A program made the position numbers and the translations under genes. The notes below the pieces were generated by a model. That model worked only from the letters and a program-made list of their open reading frames with translations, was not told where the DNA came from and searched no databases. Of a stretch of 6,387 bases of DNA, positions 1-5,354 are shown one piece after another. The stretch covers positions 1 to 6,387 of the forward strand of contig CAIVAX010000126.1 of NCBI GenBank assembly GCA_903903935.1. Reading direction: 5' to 3'. This DNA is from an uncultured Hyphomicrobiales bacterium. GTDB lineage: Bacteria > Pseudomonadota > Alphaproteobacteria > Rhizobiales > Beijerinckiaceae. Positions within the stretch are counted from its first letter, which is position 1; each line of letters begins with the position of its first letter.

Positions 1-33
1 CTCGCAGAGCAATCTGCGAGGCCTTTTGGTTTT
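1..33. terminator. Intrinsic terminator hairpin at left edge, probably bidirectional
   Basis: A perfect 8-bp stem (1-8 with 13-20) closes on a GCAA loop of the GNRA class and is followed on the plus strand by GCC, TTTT and GGTTTT. This fits termination of a plus-strand gene lying left of the window. The bases GGCC and TTTT just after the stem suggest that the stem continues leftwards outside the window with a complementary A-rich arm. In that case the hairpin would also terminate the minus-strand class II aldolase gene, which stops at 57. The left half of any such extension cannot be seen. Confidence 0.7.
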
Positions 34-56
34 AGTATTTGAGTGTGGGAGCAAGC

Positions 57-740
57 TCACTTTAACTTCGAAAGAAAATGATCCCATGTGCGCTGGAACA
101 GGCTGGCACTCCATAATTTCTCAAACGCCATTTTCTGTTCTTCCGCGCTGAACACATAAGGCTTGCCAATTTGCATGGCCATATATTGGCGCATGGCATT
201 TTCTTCGAGATAAGTGGCCAGCACAAAAGCATCGATCAGGCTCTCGCCCACACATACCGCACCATGCGATTTCATCAATGCCGAGGGATGCGGACCCAAA
301 GTCGCGGCCAGACGATCGGCCATCTCACGCGTATTGATGGAATTGGGCGTATCCAGCACTGGCACGGGGCCGGGCAAAACACCCTGCGCAAAAACGGGCT
401 GATAGGGCGTGCCCACCATGGTGAGATAAGTCGACCATTTGGGATGAGCGTGAACAACCGCCTTAACATCTGGGCGGACCCGATAAATGCCCGCATGCAG
501 ATGAAATTCAAGCGGCGGATTGGCGCGGCCCTCAATCAGCTTGCCGGACATGTCAATGGTGACGATATCTTCAATCGTCAAAACAGCGCGCTTACAATTG
601 CCCGCATTGATCAAAATCCGATCCTCAGCAAGGCGTATGCTGCAATGGCCGTTATAATCGATGATATCGGCCTGTTCGAGCATACGGATGCAATCAACAA
701 GTTGCTGACGCATATGAATATCGCTGGGCTGATCGGACAT
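57..740 (-). CDS. Class II aldolase/adducin-family protein, possible aromatic acid decarboxylase
   Basis: A 227-residue protein spanning the complete class II aldolase/adducin fold, a zinc-dependent cytosolic lyase family. The metal site is visible: Glu78 (motif PPLEFHLH), His97 and His99 (VVHAHP) and His159 (KSHG). These match the Glu, HxH and late His of L-fuculose-phosphate aldolase. The N-terminal motif is NGHCSIR (30-36) rather than the GNxSxR of sugar-phosphate aldolases, and the ITPSG phosphate loop is replaced by INAGNCKRA (44-52). From memory, GHxSxR is common in relatives that decarboxylate aromatic diacids, such as 3,4-dihydroxyphthalate decarboxylase and the vitamin B6-pathway HMPDC decarboxylase. 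A decarboxylase or non-phosphorylated aldol substrate is therefore inferred. A GAGGAGA Shine-Dalgarno (751-757) lies 10 nt before the ATG and supports this start. It follows the HbpS-RidA gene by 72 nt with no terminator between, so cotranscription is likely. Family assignment is firm; the substrate is unknown. Confidence 0.9.
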   Translation of the reverse strand: MSDQPSDIHMRQQLVDCIRMLEQADIIDYNGHCSIRLAEDRILINAGNCKRAVLTIEDIVTIDMSGKLIEGRANPPLEFHLHAGIYRVRPDVKAVVHAHPKWSTYLTMVGTPYQPVFAQGVLPGPVPVLDTPNSINTREMADRLAATLGPHPSALMKSHGAVCVGESLIDAFVLATYLEENAMRQYMAMQIGKPYVFSAEEQKMAFEKLWSASLFQRTWDHFLSKLK

Positions 741-812
741 TGTGTAAAACTCTCCTCATAGATGCAGCAGACGGAGCGTCAAATTGGCCGAGCCTGTGCT
801 GGAAGTCAAACT

Positions 813-2510
813 CTAGACCTCCGCACCAAGAATACCGGTGACATGGAATTGCACCTGCATTTGGGCAGGCAAGGGGTAATTGATGAAGCGCAGCGCTGGC
901 CTGCGCTCAGCATGGGAGAAGAGACGATGCACCCGCTCTAACACCAGCGTGACATCAGACAAATGTTTGACCAGAATGGTCAGCTGGGCAATGTCATCAA
1001 GTGAACCGCCCGCATTGGTCATGAAGGTGGAGAGATGGCTCAGCGCCATTTCTGTTTCCGCAATCAGCCCGCCTTCCACCATGAACACAGCGGTTGACCC
1101 AAAATGCGCGCGCACGCCTTTGCCCTTTATGGGATCTAAGCCCGCAATGCCGGAGGAATGCACCAGCGCACCAATCCGCGATCCCATGGGAATGGGATCA
1201 TTGTGATGGACATTCTCGATTTCAAAATTGCGGCGCTGGCCACCCAACATGCCGTTGACTTGCAATTGGATCTGCATGTCGCCCGCCAATCGATAAGGCA
1301 AGGTCTTGCGAGCGGGACGACTGGCCTCATCGGGGAATGTCTTCACCCATGTGTCCACCATGCAGTCATGATAGGCAAAGCCTTCCTGCAAAAACACCCA
1401 GAGATGATTAATGTCATCAAGACTGCCGCCAGCCTGCTGCATGAACGGCTCAAGATTGGCAAAGGCCTGACGTATCTGCGCCTGCGGATCTGCACTCATC
1501 TCCCCTGTAGCGGGATCCTGTCCGCCCATCACTGAGGAAAAGACCATCGGCCCCACGCGCGCACCCATGGGAAGCGGATCACGATGCCACAGGCCGGGGA
1601 TTTCCAAAGGTTCAACTTGGCCCCCACACACAGCGCTAACCTGCAATTGCACAACCATGCCTTCGGGCAGTGCGACCTGATTGGTCTTGCGCGCCGGACG
1701 CTGCAGAGTGGGGAAATAGCGCCGCCAATCACGATTGATGAGCCCGCGATATTTTGCATCAGAGATATAATAGGTCAGCAATCCAATCTCATGCAGCTGA
1801 ACGCCCAAGCTCTCCAACAGCATTTGAAGATTTTCAAAGGCGCATTCAAATTGCCGCGCCGGATCCTCAGGCAAGAGACCTGTCTTCATATCAATGCCGG
1901 GCACGCCGGATGTGAAAACATGATTGCGCAGACGAACAGCCGTGACGGGGTCCTGCCCCTTGGCCATCCAATGGGCAGCGATGGGCAAGTGCACGCTCAC
2001 ACGCTGATCCAAGGGCTGTGTAAAAGATCGTTTGGACCATTTAGGCAAAAGCCTGCGATCAATAACAGGCTCAAAGCCCATGGCGCGCACCATGATTTGC
2101 GCCACTTCTTCATCCGTATCAATCGTGCCCCCGCCGCAGGCCACTGCGCCCAGCACTTCATCGCCCGGCACTGGCGAGCCGCCGGAAGCCGCATTCATCT
2201 TGACGACAAGCCCGCCTTGCAAAGTTGTAAAATTGGGATCGCCCCAATCCCACATTGTGTTGTCACGATCCTCCAGATCACGCTTCAAGGTGAGCGTATT
2301 GCGCGCCATATTGGCAGCCGTATAGACCTTGCGCAAAGTCTGACGCATCACCCGCGAGGGCGCGCCATCCATGCGGGCCGAGGCGATGATATCGCCATTG
2401 GCATCAGCAATTGCAAAAGCCATTGGCCGACCAAAGCGCGCAGCAGCGGCAAATCCCGCCTCTATCGCCTTTTGCGCCTCTTCATATCCTAACGATGAGA
2501 GCGTGAGCAT
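813..2510 (-). CDS. Four-domain protein: HbpS/GlcG-like domain followed by three RidA/YjgF-like domains
   Basis: A 565-residue fusion without signal peptide or membrane segments, so probably cytosolic. Residues about 1-145 resemble the GlcG/HbpS (DUF336, haem-degrading) family: AIADANGDIIASARMDGAP at 33-51, KVYTAA at 61-66 and a glycine-rich segment at 122-128. Three RidA-like units follow at about 170-296, 303-425 and 429-563. Each has the family layout of an S/GG strand, a long helix, a V-rich strand and a C-terminal RPA.. LP..M.VQ block. Units 2 and 3 both begin with DP(L/I)PMG(A/S)R and share AGGSLDDI, which indicates internal duplication. The arginine that binds the substrate carboxylate in E. 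coli RidA (Arg105) aligns with Arg274 and Arg401, but with Leu540 in unit 3, where an arginine lies one residue later. The position of RidA Glu120 is Gln in all three units. RidA hydrolyses reactive enamines/imines; canonical RidA is a homotrimer of about 128-residue subunits, so one chain here could fold as a pseudo-trimer. Whether the first domain binds haem is unknown. The Shine-Dalgarno is weak (GGAAAG, 2519-2524). Confidence 0.88.
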   Translation of the reverse strand: MLTLSSLGYEEAQKAIEAGFAAAARFGRPMAFAIADANGDIIASARMDGAPSRVMRQTLRKVYTAANMARNTLTLKRDLEDRDNTMWDWGDPNFTTLQGGLVVKMNAASGGSPVPGDEVLGAVACGGGTIDTDEEVAQIMVRAMGFEPVIDRRLLPKWSKRSFTQPLDQRVSVHLPIAAHWMAKGQDPVTAVRLRNHVFTSGVPGIDMKTGLLPEDPARQFECAFENLQMLLESLGVQLHEIGLLTYYISDAKYRGLINRDWRRYFPTLQRPARKTNQVALPEGMVVQLQVSAVCGGQVEPLEIPGLWHRDPLPMGARVGPMVFSSVMGGQDPATGEMSADPQAQIRQAFANLEPFMQQAGGSLDDINHLWVFLQEGFAYHDCMVDTWVKTFPDEASRPARKTLPYRLAGDMQIQLQVNGMLGGQRRNFEIENVHHNDPIPMGSRIGALVHSSGIAGLDPIKGKGVRAHFGSTAVFMVEGGLIAETEMALSHLSTFMTNAGGSLDDIAQLTILVKHLSDVTLVLERVHRLFSHAERRPALRFINYPLPAQMQVQFHVTGILGAEV

Positions 2511-2570
2511 GGTTTCAGCTTTCCGATTGGCAGGGCGCAGGAGCAGCGGCCGATAGCAAAGGATCCGCGC

Positions 2571-2599
2571 AAAAGAAAAGACCCGCCGTGGCGGGTCTT
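2571..2599 (-). terminator. Intrinsic terminator after the Rieske oxygenase gene
   Basis: Read on the minus strand, AAGACCCGCC and GGCGGGTCTT form a perfect 10-bp stem (about 2578-2587 with 2590-2599) around a tiny loop, followed by TTCTTTT. It begins 18 nt after the oxygenase stop codon and ends about 60 nt before the start of the HbpS-RidA gene on the same strand. It should end or attenuate oxygenase transcription, so the two downstream genes need either readthrough or their own promoter in 2511-2570. I see no convincing promoter there. Confidence 0.85.
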
Positions 2600-2617
2600 A
2601 GGATGCAAAAGGCAGGT

Positions 2618-3889
2618 TTAGAATTTTGCCACAAGGCCATCGGCAAAAGCGATCTGCCAATCAGCGCCCGGCTCGATGAAATTGTCATAGGGGCGCACAT
2701 TGCGATAGCTGGCCGGAATGGTCGCCTTGGGCGTGTCGCCCCGTTCCACAACCCGTGTGGCCTCCAGCATCATGCGCCGCATAGCGACAATGGCTTTGTC
2801 AGATGTACCCAGAAATTCCTTGGACCGATCGACAATCTGCCCCATGCCCTCTTGCAAGGCATAATCCTGCGTATTGATACCGGGAATACCAGTGTAAGTC
2901 TGGGTTTTCTGAACCTGACGATCAATGAAATAATCATTGTGCTTGCCAGCCTTCAGCACAAATGTGCCGGGGACAAAATCATTGGGACCACGCCCCGTGA
3001 CTGTCTCCCATTCCGTCAGATAGTCCCGTGAGAGCGGGACATCATGATCATAAGCCCAGATGATATTATAGACATTGCAGGTGTGATCATCGATCGGCAC
3101 CCAGATATGCCCATCAAGATGCGGCATGTCATTCTTTTCGCCATTGAAGGCGGTGACAGTGCCGCGCATTTGCTGGAAGGGCATCACATAATGATAAATG
3201 CGCATGTAATGCTTTTCAGGACGGCTGCGCCGTGTCGATGTATAGCAATAGCCATAATCGGTATGGATGACATCAATGCGCGGCGAGGTGTCGGCATTGC
3301 GCAATTCGCTCATGTCACCCAGTTTGTTGTTATGAGCGAAAGACGAATGCGCCGTGTCTAGTCCGCCTTCCATCGCTTGCAGATAATTACAATCCTCAAA
3401 GGTCTTGGACACATGCCGATGCGTAGTGGGGGCGCGCATCCATTCATAATCAGGAGCTGCTGGCATTTGCTCTTTGGGGCCCATATAAGCCCAGACCAAA
3501 CCACCCCCTTCAAAGGTAGGATAGGCATTGATTTTCACCTTGGCTTGCAGGGGCGTTCCGGCCGGCTCGGAGGGCATGTCGACGCAATCACCATTGCGAT
3601 CGAATTTCCAGCCATGATAGACGCAGCGCAATCCGCACTCTTCATTGCGACCAAAGAACATGGGCGCGCGCCGATGTGGACAATGCGCATCGACAAGACC
3701 AACGGCCCCGGTGCTGTCCCGATAAGCAATCAGATCCTCGCCAAGCAGGCGCACACGTACAGGGCTGCCGTCCTTCTCGGGCAATTCAGTGGATAAAACG
3801 GCTGGCATCCAATAGCGGCGCATCAACTCACCCGCCGGCGTGCCCGGGCCAACGAGTGTCAGACGAGTATTGTCTTCAACAGTCAGCAT
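2618..3889 (-). CDS. Rieske 2Fe-2S aromatic-ring oxygenase, phthalate 4,5-dioxygenase/LigXa-like
   Basis: A 423-residue terminal oxygenase (alpha) subunit of normal family length. The Rieske cluster ligands are clear: Cys70 and His72 (AHCPHR), Cys89 and His92 (CVYHGW). The catalytic domain carries the mononuclear iron site: bridging Asp178, His181 and His186 (GGLDTAHSSFAH). Asp342 (NTQDYALQEGMG) is the likely third iron ligand, followed by DRSKEFLGTSDKAI (354-367), a block typical of phthalate 4,5-dioxygenase and O-demethylase relatives such as LigXa. Such enzymes use electrons from a ferredoxin-reductase to dihydroxylate aromatic acids or remove O/N-methyl groups. No reductase gene lies in this window, so it must be outside or shared. 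The ATG at 3889 is supported by GGGAGGA (3896-3902) with 6-nt spacing. A palindrome touches this ribosome-binding site, and a candidate promoter and direct repeats lie further upstream. A strong terminator follows. Family certain; substrate not deducible. Confidence 0.93.
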   Translation of the reverse strand: MLTVEDNTRLTLVGPGTPAGELMRRYWMPAVLSTELPEKDGSPVRVRLLGEDLIAYRDSTGAVGLVDAHCPHRRAPMFFGRNEECGLRCVYHGWKFDRNGDCVDMPSEPAGTPLQAKVKINAYPTFEGGGLVWAYMGPKEQMPAAPDYEWMRAPTTHRHVSKTFEDCNYLQAMEGGLDTAHSSFAHNNKLGDMSELRNADTSPRIDVIHTDYGYCYTSTRRSRPEKHYMRIYHYVMPFQQMRGTVTAFNGEKNDMPHLDGHIWVPIDDHTCNVYNIIWAYDHDVPLSRDYLTEWETVTGRGPNDFVPGTFVLKAGKHNDYFIDRQVQKTQTYTGIPGINTQDYALQEGMGQIVDRSKEFLGTSDKAIVAMRRMMLEATRVVERGDTPKATIPASYRNVRPYDNFIEPGADWQIAFADGLVAKF

Positions 3890-3900
3890 GAGTCATCCTC

Positions 3901-3915
3901 CCAATAGGCTATTGG
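3901..3915 (-). promoter_or_regulatory. Candidate operator palindrome touching the oxygenase Shine-Dalgarno
   Basis: CCAATAG-G-CTATTGG is a perfect 15-bp palindrome with 7-bp arms. Its minus-strand end supplies the first two G residues of the GGGAGGA ribosome-binding site of the Rieske oxygenase gene. In RNA it could also form a 6-bp stem with a 3-nt loop. It could be a repressor site downstream of the promoter or a weak translational hairpin. No regulator gene is in the window to connect to it. Confidence 0.45.
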
Positions 3916-3948
3916 TCCTGCGACGCAGTCCACATGCCTGATGCACTC

Positions 3949-3977
3949 AGTTTAAGGGAAATTGCGCCCCATTCCAA
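3949..3977 (-). promoter_or_regulatory. Candidate sigma70-type promoter for the Rieske oxygenase gene
   Basis: On the minus strand TTGGAA (3972-3977) and TAAACT (3949-3954) are separated by exactly 17 nt, and each matches the consensus at 4 of 6 positions. Transcription would start near 3942, giving a leader of about 50 nt that contains the CCAATAG palindrome. The match is modest, as expected for a gene that needs an activator. Confidence 0.35.
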
Positions 3978-3997
3978 CCCTGTAAAATGAGGCGAAA

Positions 3998-4034
3998 GAG
4001 CGCTTTATTTAGAAACAGGCGGCCGGAGCGCTTT
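3998..4034. repeat. Pair of 9-bp direct repeats upstream of the oxygenase promoter
   Basis: GAGCGCTTT occurs at 3998-4006 and again at 4026-4034, 28 bp apart, and each copy contains the palindrome AGCGCT. If the candidate promoter is right, the copies lie about 56 and 84 bp upstream of the start of transcription, a usual position for an activator. They also lie between the stop of the small upstream ORF and the oxygenase gene. Chance occurrence is possible. Confidence 0.3.
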
Positions 4035-4068
4035 TGAGCGACTGGGAAAAGGCAAATTCACCCCAGAT

Positions 4069-4299
4069 TCAGGCTGCAACCTCTGCCCTATCCATGCTCA
4101 AGCTTTCAAAAGCCGCTGCAGGCTGGCCCCAGAGCATGCCATAGGGGCTAAAATCAACGTCCACCCGCTCCGTATGGGTCTGGCGGTCGCTGAGCAGGCG
4201 ATAGGCACATAATACCACCCCCTCGGCATCTTGCGGGATGGTTGAAGCCGCGGCGATCTTTCTGTTGGACCGAATCCGAACTTTCTGTCCAGTTTTCAT
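4069..4299 (-). CDS. Small uncharacterised protein, 76 residues
   Basis: I do not recognise this protein. It starts MKTGQKVRIRSNRKI, a basic beta-type opening (TGQKVRI) like that of small SH3/KOW-like barrels. It continues with PQDAEGVVLCAYRLL (22-36), an acidic ERVDVDF strand (44-50) and a C-terminal MLWGQPAAAFESL segment (55-67). No signal peptide, membrane helix or metal motif is seen. The start is supported by GGAGG (4304-4308), 4 nt before the ATG. That favours this frame over the overlapping minus-strand ORF of equal length starting at 4384. It lies 179 nt upstream of the Rieske oxygenase on the same strand and is divergent from the amidohydrolase. A binding or accessory role is only a guess. 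Confidence 0.6.
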   Translation of the reverse strand: MKTGQKVRIRSNRKIAAASTIPQDAEGVVLCAYRLLSDRQTHTERVDVDFSPYGMLWGQPAAAFESLSMDRAEVAA

Positions 4300-4354
4300 A
4301 CAGCCTCCAGATCAACAATGAGGCAGGCGGGATATCCTGCTTCAGGCCCAGCTT

Positions 4355-4384
4355 ATGGAATGGCATATAACCAAAGCATTCCAT
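4355..4384. repeat. 8-bp inverted repeat in the divergent intergenic region, candidate operator
   Basis: ATGGAATG (4355-4362) and CATTCCAT (4377-4384) form perfect 8-bp inverted arms around a 14-nt AT-rich spacer. The arm centres are 22 bp apart, about two helical turns, as for a dimeric regulator. The site lies 56 bp upstream of the small minus-strand ORF and about 175 bp upstream of the plus-strand amidohydrolase, so it could serve either. The rest of 4300-4555 shows no further gene and no convincing promoter. Confidence 0.35.
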
Positions 4385-4546
4385 TCAGTTAAACATATTG
4401 CTGCACTGCAAAATCTCAAGCTGCATTTTTAGGCACAGCGAGCGAAGAATCGGCAATTTGCATAAGGGCTAACCTAGCGGCATGATGATCGCGAAGCAGA
4501 CTTGCATGAGGCTGGCGGAAGTTACGGGGCTGGCGGACGTCTGGCC

Positions 4547-4552
4547 GAGGAG
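4547..4552 (+). promoter_or_regulatory. Shine-Dalgarno that fixes the amidohydrolase start
   Basis: GAGGAG lies 3 nt before the ATG at 4556 and 6 nt before the adjacent in-frame ATG at 4559. The second spacing is better. The longer reading from the ATG at 4502 has no comparable site, and its first 18 residues are glycine-rich and unlike the family. Confidence 0.65.
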
Positions 4553-4558
4553 ACAATG

Positions 4559-5239
4559 ATGACGGATGCATTCGAGAATTATTGCTGGAGGGACTTGCTG
4601 ACCCCTGAAATGGAGGAAATCTATTCGGCCTATCGCCGCAAACTCTTTGTCGGCCCCCGCCCCGCGATTCTCGCCATTGATCTTTATGAAAAGGCCTATC
4701 AGGGCGGAAATCGGCCTGTGCTGGAGGTCAATCGGGAATTTCCCGGCTCCTGTGGGGAATTTGCTTGGGCAGCGCTGGAGCCAACCCAGCGGCTCTTTGC
4801 CGCTGCACGCAAGGCAGGCGTTCCCATCCTCTATTCGACCCGCCACGCCGACACCAATGGCGTTCAATCCACCTATCGCAATCTGGGACGCGAACAGACC
4901 AATCAATTTGCGATTAAAGAAGAGGTCGCCCCGCACCCCCAAGATCTCATCATCTATAAAGAGCGCGCCTCAGCCTTTTTTGGCACGCCGCTGATTGCGC
5001 ATTTGCGTCGCCTCAAAGTGGAAAGCTTGATTGTCTGTGGCGAGAGCACATCGGGCTGTGTGCGCGCCTCGACTGTGGATGCTTATTCCTATGGCTTCCA
5101 CAGCGTTGTGGTGGAAGAATGCACCTATGATCGCTCTTTGCTCAATCACAAGATCAATCTGTTCGATCTGCACCACAAATATGCCGATGTGATGCATGTG
5201 CAAGATGTCATTGCGTATCTCGAGCAAATGCCAAAATAA
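4559..5239 (+). CDS. Cysteine amidohydrolase, isochorismatase-like, N-carbamoylsarcosine amidase type
   Basis: A 226-residue cytosolic hydrolase of the isochorismatase-like superfamily, counted from the ATG at 4559. The Asp-Lys-Cys triad is visible: Asp41 (ILAIDLYEKAY), Lys134 (IYKERASAFFGTPL) and Cys167 (ESTSGCVRAST). The intervals of 93 and 33 residues equal those I recall for N-carbamoylsarcosine amidohydrolase (Asp51, Lys144, Cys177). The TSGCVRA nucleophile loop and the later DR..LNHKINLFDLHHKYADV segment (191-210) are also of that subfamily. Relatives hydrolyse carbamoyl or amide bonds (N-carbamoylsarcosine, maleamate, nicotinamide), releasing ammonia. No isochorismate (enterobactin-type) context is present. 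It is transcribed divergently from the oxygenase group and lies between it and tex, so a role in the same catabolic route is inferred. An in-frame ATG at 4502 would give 245 residues, but the Shine-Dalgarno favours 4559 (or 4556). Subfamily good, substrate unknown. Confidence 0.9.
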   Translation: MTDAFENYCWRDLLTPEMEEIYSAYRRKLFVGPRPAILAIDLYEKAYQGGNRPVLEVNREFPGSCGEFAWAALEPTQRLFAAARKAGVPILYSTRHADTNGVQSTYRNLGREQTNQFAIKEEVAPHPQDLIIYKERASAFFGTPLIAHLRRLKVESLIVCGESTSGCVRASTVDAYSYGFHSVVVEECTYDRSLLNHKINLFDLHHKYADVMHVQDVIAYLEQMPK

Positions 5240-5309
5240 AGCATACTCAATGGGATGAGACAGGCCTCCTGCGTTCTGCTTGAGCCTGTTGAAACTCGCG
5301 ATTGCGACT

Positions 5310-5338
5310 TTGACCGAGCCTTGCTGTGCGCCTAAAAC
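5310..5338 (+). promoter_or_regulatory. Candidate sigma70-type promoter for tex
   Basis: TTGACC (5310-5315, 5 of 6 matches) and TAAAAC (5333-5338, 4 of 6) are separated by exactly 17 nt. Transcription would begin near 5345, leaving a very short leader before the tex start codons at 5355 or 5367. This matches the absence of a recognisable Shine-Dalgarno there. It separates tex expression from the amidohydrolase gene upstream. Confidence 0.5.
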
Positions 5339-5354
5339 CGCACTCCTGCTTCAC

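Noticed and set aside
171..761. 196-residue plus-strand ORF antisense to the class II aldolase gene
   Set aside because: The opposite strand encodes all metal-binding motifs of the aldolase. This frame has no recognisable motif or ribosome-binding site.
1584..2492. 302-residue plus-strand ORF antisense to the HbpS-RidA gene
   Set aside because: It lies wholly opposite a gene with clear domains, and its translation is rich in His, Arg and Ile without family motifs. It is a by-product of the codon use of the real gene.
4154..4384. 76-residue minus-strand ORF overlapping the small protein at 4069-4299
   Set aside because: It has no good Shine-Dalgarno and its composition looks random, whereas the 4069-4299 frame has GGAGG before its start.
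4457..4485. TTGCAT, 17 nt, CATGAT as a promoter for the amidohydrolase
   Set aside because: The first hexamer matches the consensus poorly and nothing else supports it.
4469..4942. 157-residue minus-strand ORF opposite the amidohydrolase
   Set aside because: It is antisense to a gene with an intact catalytic triad and shows no motif of its own.
5260..5289. ACAGGC/GCCTGT inverted repeat after the amidohydrolase as a terminator
   Set aside because: Only a 6-bp stem with an 18-nt loop and no T-run after it, so it does not meet the pattern of an intrinsic terminator.
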